DNA of 64,000 nt from Ohtaekwangia koreensis (GTDB lineage: Bacteria > Bacteroidota > Bacteroidia > Cytophagales > Cyclobacteriaceae): contig NZ_FUZU01000001.1 of the NCBI RefSeq assembly GCF_900167975.1, positions 2,999,331-3,063,330 on the forward strand, in the 5' to 3' direction. Below are positions 27,226 to 36,575 of this stretch, one piece after another (position 1 is the first letter of the stretch; each line of letters starts with the position of its first letter). The notes under the pieces are model-generated. The model was not told where the DNA came from and ran no database searches. It saw only the letters and a list, made by a program, of their open reading frames with translations. The translations under genes and the position numbers were made by a program.

Positions 27226-28167
27226 ATGCAAAAGGCCGTTACTTCACCTATACATTTTTTGATCTGTTTGATACCGGTATGTTGTATAGCAAGTATAAGC
27301 GCACCCGTTTCAGCTCAACAGAAAGAGCAGTTTACACAATATATGTTCAATGGTCTCATACTCAATCCTGCTGTTGCCGGAAATGACGAAGCCCTGAGTA
27401 TAAGTTTTATAAACAGACGTCAATGGTCTTCTGTCGATGGGGCTCCTGTAACGCAGACCCTCTCGGCACATACCTTGTTTGACAACAAGCATACCGGCGT
27501 TGGTATATCTCTGGTAAATGACAAGATCGGTGTTCATAAAAACCAAAGCTTTCAGGGAAGTTATTCATATCGCTTGAATGTGTCAGAGCATGCGTGCCTG
27601 GCCATGGGATTGCAGGCAGGATTAAATGCATATCGGTCTGATTATAGTTCTCTTCTGGGGTCAGGCTTAACTGATCCCAAGGTGTCCAACGGAAGTATAT
27701 CCAGCACAGCCTTTACCGTGGGAGCCGGCTTATTTTACAGGAACTCCAGATTTTCAGCCGGACTGTCTGCACCCGAGATCGTTCCGCATAAAATATCCGT
27801 CAGCGATACAATGCAAATTTCCTGGCAGAAGTCCCAATACTTTCTTTTTGTCAGATATAGTATACCGTTGAATGCGACTCTTGAGCTCGAGCCAAGCATG
27901 TTGATTAAATATATGCGGGGTGTTCCGGTGTCCTATGACGTGAATGCCTGTTTGCTTATCAAAGAAGTATTGACACTGGGGATGTCTTACCGGAAGCAGG
28001 AATCCATTGATTTTTTAATGAAAGCACAGGTGACGCCACAGCTTCAGGTGGGTTACTCGTATGACTATGGTACGGGTAAGCTATCGCGAGGAGCAGGAGG
28101 AACACACGAGCTTTTGGTGAACTATATATTTAAATATACCAAGACCAACGTAGCCTCGCCACGTTGA
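27226..28167 (+). CDS. PorP/SprF family outer membrane protein
   Basis: A 313-residue PorP/SprF protein, second copy in the window. Signal peptide about 1-30 (ending PVSAQ), then EQFTQYMFNGLILNPAVAGNDEALS, the conserved N-terminal PorP motif. The middle has RRQWSSVDGAPVTQTLSAHT and GVGISLVNDKIGVHKNQ, and the end has QLQVGYSYDYGTGKL and GGTHELLVNYIF. Such proteins sit in the outer membrane and associate with a specific type B sorting-domain protein, here surely the HYR protein just upstream. Three bases separate it from that gene and 11 from the next, indicating one transcript. Confidence 0.93.
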   Translation: MQKAVTSPIHFLICLIPVCCIASISAPVSAQQKEQFTQYMFNGLILNPAVAGNDEALSISFINRRQWSSVDGAPVTQTLSAHTLFDNKHTGVGISLVNDKIGVHKNQSFQGSYSYRLNVSEHACLAMGLQAGLNAYRSDYSSLLGSGLTDPKVSNGSISSTAFTVGAGLFYRNSRFSAGLSAPEIVPHKISVSDTMQISWQKSQYFLFVRYSIPLNATLELEPSMLIKYMRGVPVSYDVNACLLIKEVLTLGMSYRKQESIDFLMKAQVTPQLQVGYSYDYGTGKLSRGAGGTHELLVNYIFKYTKTNVASPR

Positions 28168-28178
28168 TTTTTTAAACG

Positions 28179-29816
28179 ATGTCTATGTACATACCTGGTA
28201 AGATCAAGTATGCTGTTGTCTTTTTACTAGCGATTGCTATATCCGATTTTTCCGTTGCCCAGGAAACCGTGTTCTCTCTTTTCAAGACAAACGATGCAAA
28301 GGCAGATCAGTACTTTCGTGACGGGCAATATAAAAAGGCGATTGAACTATATAATAAGCATCCTGAAAAGCAAGGCGATGATGACATCTGCCTGCAGCTG
28401 GCGCGCGCCTACCATTACGTGAACGATCCGGTGCAAGCAGACGTATGGTTTAAAGAAGTCATCGGCAGAGAAAAAACACTTCCGGTGGCGGACATGTATC
28501 TGTATGCTGAAACGTTGAGTACCCTAAAATTATATGACCAGGCTATCGAGTGGTATAGTCTATACCTTAAAAAAGAACCATCAGATCCGCGCACTATAAA
28601 GAAGATTTGGCAGCTTCGTAACCGGAAATATTTGTTCGAGGACTCCGTTCACTATACGGTCAAATCACTCGCGATAAATTCCCTGTCAGGAGAATTTGGA
28701 GCCGTGCCCTACCAGGACGGGCTCATTTTTATCTCCAACCGTAAACGCAAGAGTTTCATTCATTCGACCGATGCCAATGGTGAATCATTCTATAAAGCAT
28801 ACTATAGCAAACGCGTAACGGATACGCTACACGGCCCGTTAACCACCCGCTATGATGAGCCATCTCAGTTCTGCCGCGAGTTGCGTGCAGCCTTCCATGA
28901 AGGACCCGTTACACTATACGATGGCCAGAATAAAATGCTCTATACTGCCACTTCATCGCAAAAGGAAAAGAGCAAGCGTGTGCTGCAGCTATATTTTGCA
29001 GAACAACAAGATGGAAAGTGGCGTATCATGGAACCATTTCCCTTTAATAGCACAGAATATTCCATCCAGGATGCAGCCATGAGTAAAGATGAAAAGATAC
29101 TATATTTTTCTTCTGATATGAAAGGAGGGATGGGAAAGAGAGATCTATACCGGTCAACGCGCGTGAATAATCAATGGACGAAACCCGTTAATCTTGGCGA
29201 AGCGATTAATACATCGGGTGATGAGTCCTTACCCTTTATAGATGAGAATAATACGCTATACTTTTCTTCCAATGGACATGCGGGTCTGGGCGGAATCGAT
29301 ATTTTTAAAGCACCCGTAATGGCCAACGGCTTTGGCGAAGTGACCAATATAGGATACCCGGTAAACACGAATTTTGACGACTTTGGTATATATCTCGAAG
29401 ATGATGGTACCCATGGATTCTTTACGTCGAACCGACAGAACCGAAACGATGATATATACGAGCTGGATATTGATCTGCAAAGCTATCCATTGGTAGTAAA
29501 AGGTGTGCTGAAGTATAAGGAAGAGAGCTGGAAGGATTCAACGGAACTTAAAATCTTTTCACATGCTCAGTTATATCTTATAGACAATTTCAAGAATGCA
29601 TCTGTCAGTACAACTTCATCCAACGACACGGGGACTTTTTCTCTTACCGTGCCGTACTCCAGTCAGTACAGAATTAAAGTAGTGGATACCCGGACGGGTG
29701 ATGAAATGTTTGTAGGGTTGGAGCTCTCCAAGCGGAAGGTTACGGAAAATATATATGAAATAGTGGTTGTCAAGAATGCCTTTAAAGGCGTTGTAAATCC
29801 AAAGACTGTAAAGTAA
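28179..29816 (+). CDS. PorE-like TPR/PD40-propeller protein lacking the OmpA domain
   Basis: A 545-residue periplasmic protein. Signal peptide about 1-27 (ending SVAQ). TPR units at about 38-150 (ADQYFRDGQYKKAIELYNKHP, YDQAIEWYSLYLKKEPSDP). A WD40-like PD40 propeller at about 170-430 contains GLIFISNRKRK, AMSKDEKILYFSSDMKGGMGKRDLY, LPFIDENNTLYFSSNGHAGLGGIDIF and GTHGFFTSNRQNRNDDIY. A carboxypeptidase-regulatory-like sandwich is at about 440-535. This order is that of PorE and related T9SS OmpA-family proteins, but the C-terminal peptidoglycan-binding OmpA domain is absent and the gene stops cleanly 11 bases before the kinase gene. It probably bridges the PorP-adhesin pair to the kinase rather than to the cell wall; that is inference. 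Confidence 0.85.
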   Translation: MSMYIPGKIKYAVVFLLAIAISDFSVAQETVFSLFKTNDAKADQYFRDGQYKKAIELYNKHPEKQGDDDICLQLARAYHYVNDPVQADVWFKEVIGREKTLPVADMYLYAETLSTLKLYDQAIEWYSLYLKKEPSDPRTIKKIWQLRNRKYLFEDSVHYTVKSLAINSLSGEFGAVPYQDGLIFISNRKRKSFIHSTDANGESFYKAYYSKRVTDTLHGPLTTRYDEPSQFCRELRAAFHEGPVTLYDGQNKMLYTATSSQKEKSKRVLQLYFAEQQDGKWRIMEPFPFNSTEYSIQDAAMSKDEKILYFSSDMKGGMGKRDLYRSTRVNNQWTKPVNLGEAINTSGDESLPFIDENNTLYFSSNGHAGLGGIDIFKAPVMANGFGEVTNIGYPVNTNFDDFGIYLEDDGTHGFFTSNRQNRNDDIYELDIDLQSYPLVVKGVLKYKEESWKDSTELKIFSHAQLYLIDNFKNASVSTTSSNDTGTFSLTVPYSSQYRIKVVDTRTGDEMFVGLELSKRKVTENIYEIVVVKNAFKGVVNPKTVK

Positions 29817-29827
29817 GTTCGAAACAA

Positions 29828-31873
29828 ATGAGTATGAAGGAGCGTGTTAAATATATATTATCGGTAATGGTGTTGTCCATGGTTTGTGTTATGCTGCAGG
29901 CGCAGGATAAGAACCTCATCCAGATCAAAGCCTTTGATCAGCAGCTCGCGCCACTCACGCACATCAAAGTTTCCATCAACGAAAAGGAATATATATCCCT
30001 GGAAAACAAGGGCGGTACATTTCGTGAAGTACCCAACGAAGATCTCCCGCCCCGGTCTGTTAAAATTAATGACGAAACCCTTGAGGCGGAATCGTGGAAT
30101 TATAGCAAAGGTATATTATCGATCATGGTGCGAAAGAAAAGTTACAAGAGCCAGCCGATAACCGTGATGACGATGGACCATAAACCACTGCCGCGTGTCA
30201 CGGTCACCTTTCATGGCGCCAAGAACACAGAATCCATTACCAATGCACAAGGTATATTTATACTGCCATTGGCTTTAAACGAAGAAGCACCACAGGCCAC
30301 ACAATTTGCTATAGCCGGCTATAAAGTAATGCAAATGACTTCTTCGAAAGAAGGGAAGATTCTTCTTGTTGAATCACTGAAAAAGAACAAGATCCTGCCA
30401 GCGGAAAATGTAGCACAAAAAGATATACTTGCCGACTTTGATATCAACCAACTGGATTCGATTCGTTCACTTACTGTTTTCTATGCCGTATTTAAAAATA
30501 TAGAGATAGCCTCATTACCCTTTGATCAAAAAGAACGCGTTGATGCCAAGTTCCAGCAACTGGTAAGACAATTGAAGAATGAACAGAAGACTTCTTTTGT
30601 AGGAAAGATTTCCGATTCCTCTTTTGTGCGCACGGACGTTGAAAATCTGTTGGCACAAGCACGCTATGAAAATGATTTGTTAGATAATCTGCGATCTGAC
30701 TTCGAAAAGAAAATCGGAATCATCAACGAAAAACTGACAGGAGGCGCCTCCAGTCTTGATCAGGCTACACGCGACAGATTGCTGGATGATCTCAATACAT
30801 TGGAGCATGTATTAACGGAGAATGAAGATAAATTTTACAAGAATTTATCCAGCTATAAAATCATATTGTCATCCCTTAAGTCTTCTTTTTTCGACATACA
30901 AAACCTGGAACAAAAACTGGAGGTAAGCGAAAGTAAAAGGTTGGAGGAGCAGAAGACGTTCCGTCAACAGATTCTTATTGTAGTTTCCATCACACTGGTG
31001 TTTGGTATACTGGTGATCTTTTTATTTTACCTGCGCATGAAGCTTAAGAAACAACAAAAAAGTTTAATCAAGGCGAATGATGAGGTTACCAGAATGAATG
31101 AGAATCTGGAAGAGCTCGTCTCAGAACGTACGCGACTTTTGATTCATGCAAATCGTGAGATGGATATATTTCTATACAGAGCATCACACGACCTTCGAAC
31201 TCCGATATGTTCTATTATGGGCCTTTGCAACATCGCCCTCCATAGCAGCAGTGCAGAATTACCCGAGCTCGTAAAGCGAATGTCCTATACTGCAGTACGT
31301 ATGGACAGGATGCTTAAAAAGCTCCGCGTCATCAATGAGATCAATCAGCCGGGTAATTATTCCATCATTCGGTTTTCAGAAAAAATAGAATTCCTGCGTC
31401 AGGAATTCAGCCAGGTCATTGGTGATCATGCGATCGATATATCTTTTGATTTTGAACCCGATCTATCATTCTATTCATATCCTGCACTCATTGACACGAT
31501 CGTATACAACCTGCTGGACAACGCTTTCTTTTATTCAAGCTTAAAGCCCGGCAGCCAGCCAAAGGTATATTTACAGGCACGTATCGAGCGCGATAATCTC
31601 GTTATGCGTATTCGTGACAATGGTGTTGGTATAATACCTGAGATTCAAATGAATCTTTGGGATATGTTCTTTGTCGGGAGTGAACATTCGAAGGGTAACG
31701 GCTTAGGTCTATACCTTGTATCGAAGTCAATTCAAACCTTGGGTGGCAGTATAGACATTGATACGCAGCCTAATGTATTCACAACGTTTACCGTTAGTAT
31801 TCCGGTAAACACTGAGCGCGTAACACGCATTGCCTCCGAAGCTCAAAAAACAACCATGCTCGAACTTGTCTGA
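29828..31873 (+). CDS. Membrane histidine kinase with large periplasmic sensor, T9SS-operon linked
   Basis: A 681-residue sensor kinase. Signal peptide about 1-24. The periplasmic part (about 25-380) starts with two beta-sandwich, carboxypeptidase-regulatory-like modules (KNLIQIKAFDQQLAPLTHIK; KSQPITVMTMDHKPLPRVTV) and continues with a long helical region (about 205-375). One membrane helix is at about 382-404 (IVVSITLVFGILVIFLFYL), followed by a short coiled coil. HisKA has the H-box YRASHDLRTPICS with His454. The ATPase domain has DTIVYNLLDNAFFYS (N box), RIRDNGVGI (G1), and GNGLGLYLVSKSI (G2). There is no receiver domain and no response regulator in the operon. It is the last gene of the HYR-PorP-PorE-like operon and likely senses the state of those proteins. 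A perfect hairpin overlaps its stop codon. Confidence 0.92.
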   Translation: MSMKERVKYILSVMVLSMVCVMLQAQDKNLIQIKAFDQQLAPLTHIKVSINEKEYISLENKGGTFREVPNEDLPPRSVKINDETLEAESWNYSKGILSIMVRKKSYKSQPITVMTMDHKPLPRVTVTFHGAKNTESITNAQGIFILPLALNEEAPQATQFAIAGYKVMQMTSSKEGKILLVESLKKNKILPAENVAQKDILADFDINQLDSIRSLTVFYAVFKNIEIASLPFDQKERVDAKFQQLVRQLKNEQKTSFVGKISDSSFVRTDVENLLAQARYENDLLDNLRSDFEKKIGIINEKLTGGASSLDQATRDRLLDDLNTLEHVLTENEDKFYKNLSSYKIILSSLKSSFFDIQNLEQKLEVSESKRLEEQKTFRQQILIVVSITLVFGILVIFLFYLRMKLKKQQKSLIKANDEVTRMNENLEELVSERTRLLIHANREMDIFLYRASHDLRTPICSIMGLCNIALHSSSAELPELVKRMSYTAVRMDRMLKKLRVINEINQPGNYSIIRFSEKIEFLRQEFSQVIGDHAIDISFDFEPDLSFYSYPALIDTIVYNLLDNAFFYSSLKPGSQPKVYLQARIERDNLVMRIRDNGVGIIPEIQMNLWDMFFVGSEHSKGNGLGLYLVSKSIQTLGGSIDIDTQPNVFTTFTVSIPVNTERVTRIASEAQKTTMLELV

Positions 31874-31882
31874 GCATGGTTG
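31851..31882 (+). terminator. Hairpin overlapping the kinase stop codon
   Basis: Perfect 11-base-pair stem CAACCATGCTC (31851-31861) with GAGCATGGTTG (31872-31882) around a 10-base loop; the TGA stop is inside the 3' arm. No T-tract follows. It probably ends or stabilises the four-gene operon transcript. Confidence 0.5.
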
Positions 31883-31972
31883 AGATACATGAAACTAATT
31901 TTCAAACTGAATTGCCTCGAATAATTAGGTATATATATAAGTAGATAGGAGAGAGCTTATACCTGCAATACA

Positions 31973-32494
31973 CTATCTCACAGAGATCGTTCCTTCAACG
32001 CCTTCTTCGAGTGTCTTGCCCATCACGGCAGAGGCCGCGATCTTGATCATAGAAACAAGTTTCCCGTCCTTGGTGTCCCAATAGAATCCTTCCTCTGGGG
32101 TAACTTTAATAACCGAAACACGTGGGTCGTTTTTTCCTTCCGGGAACCATGCCTTCGCTATATCTGTCCAAAGCTCATCGATTTTTTGTGGATCGCGCGT
32201 AATGGAAGCCTTACCATATACAGTGAGAAATTCGTAGTCAGAAGTATTGAGAAAAAACAACTGGACTCTGGGATCTATTGAGATTTCCTGATTCTTGTCA
32301 CTGTCCACCGCGCTTAGAAACCAAAAGTTACCCTGGTCGCATACTTTCTGAACACTCATAGGTCGCGTTGTAAGCGGAACCTGTGTCAAGCGCGTTGTAA
32401 AAAGACATGTTGCTTCATGCTTTACCAGTTCCTTAAATTTATCAATTGCTTCAGCGTGTGCGAGGTTCTTTATTTTTGATGCATTGTTTTCCAT
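31973..32494 (-). CDS. Pyridoxamine 5'-phosphate oxidase family (general stress protein 26-like)
   Basis: A 173-residue cytoplasmic protein. The ATG at 32494 is preferred to a TTG 30 bases upstream. The split-barrel flavin-binding fold is shown by TCLFTTRLTQVPLTTRPMS at about 36-54, GNFWFLSAVDSDKNQEISIDPRVQLFF at about 62-88, and YEFLTVYGKASITRDP. A following KAWFPEGKNDPRVSVIKVTPEEGFYWDT segment is typical of the general-stress-protein-26 subgroup, which binds FMN/FAD. The exact reaction is unknown. Single gene, convergent with the kinase. Confidence 0.9.
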   Translation of the reverse strand: MENNASKIKNLAHAEAIDKFKELVKHEATCLFTTRLTQVPLTTRPMSVQKVCDQGNFWFLSAVDSDKNQEISIDPRVQLFFLNTSDYEFLTVYGKASITRDPQKIDELWTDIAKAWFPEGKNDPRVSVIKVTPEEGFYWDTKDGKLVSMIKIAASAVMGKTLEEGVEGTISVR

Positions 32495-32762
32495 AATGAA
32501 TATTGTTTCCTTCTTTAGACTCAAACACCATTCCCACGCATAGGCTATACATTGTGTTTAATTTTTACAAGGAGAATCTGGCAAATCGACACATAAGCTT
32601 AAACAAACCCTATTTTTATACTGCACTTGTAGAAATTCTTGCGCGCATCAGAAAGATTGTTTTAACAGAGAAATTAAATCATATATTGTAGATAATTAAG
32701 TATAGCTAGTCTCTTATAATGTACATCGCGAGCTTTCCTATTAGTGCTAAACATAAATCTAT

Positions 32763-33380
32763 ATGATCCGTGTCCTGATTGTATTGGTTGTAATCACTCA
32801 CTCCACAGCCTTTTGCCAAAAAGTATATACGCTTAAGGATCTGTTTACCGACACGAAGATAACGTGGTATGGTATTGACTATACCCGTGCCGAGATGGTT
32901 GGAACATTCACCAACAAAGACCTGCATGATTATTACCGCGGCTGGAATTCACTCATCCTCGTTGAGTCAGAGAAGTATAATGTAGCGGGCGCCATACAGC
33001 GAAGCGCAGTCACTTTCGATACAGCTTCGGTCGCACAACTGAATGCATCATCAATACCGATGGTCCGCAGCGTTCCAAGCGACAGCACACTGGATAAGTC
33101 CGATATCGCGGCCATGGTGGCAGCATACCAGGGAACGCAATCCGATGGTATAGGGCTGGTATTTATAGCCGAGCGGTATCAGAAGGCAAAACGGGAAGCG
33201 AATCACTATGTGGTATTTTTTGATATAGCCACGAAAAAGGTATTGATCTCACAGCGATACACCACAGCTCCTGATGGTATAGGGATTAGAAACTATTGGG
33301 CTCCGTCTATCCGAACGGCTATAAAATTGTTAGCTTCCAACTATAAAAAGTGGAAGAAAAAGTATGGTGAAGCTGCCTAG
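32763..33380 (+). CDS. Conserved secreted protein of unknown function
   Basis: A 205-residue protein with a signal peptide (about 1-19, ending AFCQ). The mature part begins KVYTLKDLFTDTKITWYGIDYTRAEMVG and includes DGIGLVFIAERYQKAKREANHYVVFFDIATKKVL at about 128-162, then a Tyr/Lys-rich C-terminus. The alternation of strands and helices suggests a small alpha/beta domain. I do not recognise a named family beyond hypothetical proteins of Bacteroidota. Standalone gene, ending 30 bases from the convergent permease gene. Confidence 0.75.
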   Translation: MIRVLIVLVVITHSTAFCQKVYTLKDLFTDTKITWYGIDYTRAEMVGTFTNKDLHDYYRGWNSLILVESEKYNVAGAIQRSAVTFDTASVAQLNASSIPMVRSVPSDSTLDKSDIAAMVAAYQGTQSDGIGLVFIAERYQKAKREANHYVVFFDIATKKVLISQRYTTAPDGIGIRNYWAPSIRTAIKLLASNYKKWKKKYGEAA

Positions 33381-33409
33381 AGTTATGCTATAGTAACTGC
33401 AACAGTACT

Positions 33410-35794
33410 TTAATCATTCCGCAAATTCTTTACCGGGTTTTGAATCGATGCACGGAATGTCTGCGAGATGATCATCGCAAGACCAATCAATAACAGAAAG
33501 CCGAACGCCGTGATTGCTGAGCCAGCACCAAAAGAGACGCGATTGGCAAAATTCATCAGAAAAAATGTACTCAGAAGATAACCTATAGGTATAGCAATTA
33601 TACCTGCGATCACCAGAAGTTTTATATACCCTTTGGATAACAGATTGATTAATTGCCCCACACTTGCACCGATTATTTTCCGAATGCTAATTTCTTTTCT
33701 GCGCGTCTCTACCGTAAAGACTACCAATCCCAGTAAGCCAAGGGAAGCAATGGCCACGGTCATGAAGGCAAGAAAGCCTAGCAAGGAAATAGTTGCTGCT
33801 TGATCGTAGCGCCTGGCGTTTTCTTTATCGAGCCAGGTATAGGTAAAGATGCGGCCGGGATATACTTTACTCCATACTTTTTCCAGCTGGTAAGTGGTTT
33901 GTTGTAGTGCATTCGGATTGATCTTCACCATCAGGTTCTGGTTTGCTGCCCGGTTACGAAGAGCCATAGGTGCAATAGCATTGGCAACACCCTTGTTGTA
34001 AAAGTCTTTCACGACACCCACAATGCGTAACTGAGCACTGTCGATCCACACTGATTCACCCACTGCTGCATGTATATTCTGAAAGCCCAATACGTGAACA
34101 GCTTTTTGGTTGAGAATAATAGACTGCTCACGACTTTCGGTATAGCTATCAAAGTTAGCACCTGCCACTATCTGGAGTTCATTTATAGGTATCGCGCCAG
34201 CGTCACAAAAGTAATAGTCAATTTTTACGGAGCGCTGTGAATCGTGCGAGAGCCCTATATTTGCAGAGCCCGTAGGATGGTCACCGAAAATAGATGAGAT
34301 TGAACCCACTATCTGTACACCGGCTATACGGGTTATTTCATTTCGAAAAGAATCACTTTCTTTAGGCTGCACCGGTATAGCCACTATATTTTCTTTTGTA
34401 AACCCTTGGTCAGCTTGTTCCATAAAAGAGAACTGCCTATAGAAGGCCGTTAAGAAAATAAGAACGACCAGTGAAATTGAAAATTGAAATACCAGCAGAA
34501 TTTTTCGCAAGGTCATTCCGCCCATAATATTCTCTGTCATCGTATTTCGTAACATCTTTACCGCTTTAAAAGACGATAAGATCCACGATGGCATAACGCC
34601 CGCTAACAGCCCTGCGAATAAAGCAAAACCGGTGAAGGATAAAATCAGAATCCAGTCGACAGATGTTTCAGGTATAAATTCATAACCATCGTTAAAAGGT
34701 TTATACTCCAAAATGAACGATAAGATTACAGAGGCCAGGAGCAGAGCGAAGAAAGATAATACAACGGATTCTACTATATACTGAAAAAAGATTTGCGAGC
34801 GCTTTGCACCAGCAATCTTACGAATACCAATTTCACGTGTGCGGGTAAGCGAGCGCGCAATAGAAAGGCTTGTATAATTAAAGCAGGCTGCCAGCAATAT
34901 TATAAATGCCACAGTACCCTCGGTAATAATTTTGCCCCAGGATGCTGCTCGGGCAAAGTCATTGTAAAGCGTTCCCCAATTCGGAGATATAGCGGAAAGC
35001 TTTTGTGTTTTGAACCTAAATATACCATGGTCTGAATCCTGATTGATGTCCCCGGCAACCCTGTCCAGGGCTGACTGCAGTTTTTCCCGCGACTGGTTCT
35101 CATGCAGTACAATATAGGTATAGCCGCTTTCAAAGGAATTAAACGTCTTCGATTTAGGTGGCAACTTACCCAAAGCTTCCAGCTTATCAACCGTAGTATA
35201 GGATATATATACATCGTTACTGATGTGTGTCTTGCCGGGAGCTTCCGCCAATACACCGGTTATCTGAAATACCCCCAGCTTCTCAAGGGTTAACAGTTTG
35301 CCAACCGGGTTGTTGGTGCCGAAAAATTTCTCTGAAGTTGATCTGCTTAACACGACACTGAAAGGCTGGGAAAGGGCAACTGCAGCGTTGCCATGCAAAA
35401 GCTTAAACCCAAAGGCATCAAAGAAAGAACTTTGTGTAAAACTTCCAGACACCACTATATCTTTCGCACCATCTGTTGCAGATTCATGAATGACAGGGTA
35501 AAGATTTACGGATGCAGCAGCCAGCAACGTATCCCGTTCAAGAATCTCCTGTAAAGGAAGCGGTGTACTTGCCAACTCCCACGATAGTTTTTCAGGGTTG
35601 GTAATGTGCGAGGTAATCCTATAGGTATATTCCGGATGCGGATGAAACTTGTCGAAGCTAAGCGAATCTTTAACACGAATCATTACCATCATACCTACAG
35701 ACATAGCCAGTGCCAGCCCGAAAATATTAATGAATGAAAACAGTTTGTTCTTCAGCAGACTGCGCCACGCAATTCTAAAATAGGTTCTGATCAT
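33410..35794 (-). CDS. MacB/FtsX-like ABC transporter permease
   Basis: A 794-residue membrane protein from the ATG at 35794, where the family's usual start MIRTYFRIAWRSLLKNKLFSFINIFGLALA begins; an in-frame ATG at 35821 would add nine residues. Membrane helix 1 is at about 20-42, then a periplasmic MacB-PCD domain, three helices with the FtsX motif RTREIGIRKIAGAKRSQIFF (about 325-345), a second periplasmic domain, and a final FtsX unit with RRKEISIRKIIGASVGQL (about 690). This double-length form is common in Cytophagales and usually lacks a neighbouring ATPase gene, as here. Presumed export or mechanotransmission role; substrate unknown. Confidence 0.92.
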   Translation of the reverse strand: MIRTYFRIAWRSLLKNKLFSFINIFGLALAMSVGMMVMIRVKDSLSFDKFHPHPEYTYRITSHITNPEKLSWELASTPLPLQEILERDTLLAAASVNLYPVIHESATDGAKDIVVSGSFTQSSFFDAFGFKLLHGNAAVALSQPFSVVLSRSTSEKFFGTNNPVGKLLTLEKLGVFQITGVLAEAPGKTHISNDVYISYTTVDKLEALGKLPPKSKTFNSFESGYTYIVLHENQSREKLQSALDRVAGDINQDSDHGIFRFKTQKLSAISPNWGTLYNDFARAASWGKIITEGTVAFIILLAACFNYTSLSIARSLTRTREIGIRKIAGAKRSQIFFQYIVESVVLSFFALLLASVILSFILEYKPFNDGYEFIPETSVDWILILSFTGFALFAGLLAGVMPSWILSSFKAVKMLRNTMTENIMGGMTLRKILLVFQFSISLVVLIFLTAFYRQFSFMEQADQGFTKENIVAIPVQPKESDSFRNEITRIAGVQIVGSISSIFGDHPTGSANIGLSHDSQRSVKIDYYFCDAGAIPINELQIVAGANFDSYTESREQSIILNQKAVHVLGFQNIHAAVGESVWIDSAQLRIVGVVKDFYNKGVANAIAPMALRNRAANQNLMVKINPNALQQTTYQLEKVWSKVYPGRIFTYTWLDKENARRYDQAATISLLGFLAFMTVAIASLGLLGLVVFTVETRRKEISIRKIIGASVGQLINLLSKGYIKLLVIAGIIAIPIGYLLSTFFLMNFANRVSFGAGSAITAFGFLLLIGLAMIISQTFRASIQNPVKNLRND

Positions 35795-36012
35795 AGAGGG
35801 GGGTCTTTCTGGTTTGGTCATTGCCAACAATCAAACCAGAAATAAATATCGCGATTTGCCGGTCGTCTGGCAACTATAGGTTGGTACGAGCGGTTCGTTA
35901 CCGAACGTCATTGTTCGATTCCGGATTACTTTTCTGCATGTTTCAGAACTCAGATATAGACCTGTTAATCATACCTTGAAGGACCTTTATGTTAGCATAC
36001 CCGTTGTAAAAT

Positions 36013-36052
36013 AAAAAGAGGAAACTGAAACGGATTTCAATTTCCTCTTTTT
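36013..36052 (-). terminator. Hairpin terminator of the SnoaL/SRPBCC operon
   Basis: A 12-base-pair stem (AAAAAGAGGAAA 36013-36024 with TTTCCTCTTTTT 36041-36052) with an inner TGAAA/TTTCA stem. On the - strand a T-rich tail follows. It lies just after the end of the SnoaL-like gene. The remainder of the spacer 35822-36097 shows nothing else. Confidence 0.85.
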
Positions 36053-36097
36053 GTTTTATAGCAAAAGGCTTCTCCTAAGCGATCTGACAGAGTCGCC

Positions 36098-36475
36098 TTA
36101 GTAAATGAATTGTTCCAGCACAATCATTCCGTCTTTCACTTCATAGAGCATGATCTCGTTAATCTGGATCCTTCCCAAACCGTGTACAGTAATATCCACT
36201 TCACGTGTAACAGCAAAGTGATTTCCTGTTACGATGGGCGCAGAAGTATATCTTCTATGCACTGCCTCGATCCGGGCTACAAATTCCTCACCTTTCTTAC
36301 GAACCGCGGCCTTACCTTCTGCATAGCCGAAGTAAGGTGAATCAACAGGGTCTATACTTCTTACAGTATCGGCAAATAATTCTTCCTGAATCTCGAACCA
36401 CTTTTCTTGTTGAGCAAGTTCATTGAATCGTTCCGCAGCCTCCCGCGTGGTCATTGTTGTAGTACTTGTTGTCAT
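36098..36475 (-). CDS. SnoaL-like (NTF2-fold) protein
   Basis: A 125-residue cytoplasmic protein of the NTF2-like/SnoaL superfamily. It shows the usual pattern: an N-terminal helix with REAAERFNELAQQEKWFEIQEELFADTV, then GYAEGKAAVRKKGEEFVARIE and the curved sheet strands GNHFAVTREVDITVHGLGRIQINEIMLYEVKDGMIVLEQFIY. The fold serves as a ligand pocket or enzyme; no catalytic set can be assigned. It is the last gene of a probable three-gene operon with two SRPBCC genes and is closed by a terminator. The N-terminus is Thr-rich (MTTSTTTMTTR). Confidence 0.85.
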   Translation of the reverse strand: MTTSTTTMTTREAAERFNELAQQEKWFEIQEELFADTVRSIDPVDSPYFGYAEGKAAVRKKGEEFVARIEAVHRRYTSAPIVTGNHFAVTREVDITVHGLGRIQINEIMLYEVKDGMIVLEQFIY

Positions 36476-36575
36476 AGTGCTATAGTATATATTGATAGTT
36501 ATAATGTATACATGGCTATAGACCGACTTACATCTGTTATCGCTATAGTATAGTCATGCGTGGTAATCAAATCAT

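Noticed and set aside
28179-31873. Single gene split by a frameshift between the PorE-like protein and kinase
   Set aside because: The second gene has its own ATG, signal peptide and periplasmic domain, and the first has a complete regulatory-like domain before its stop.
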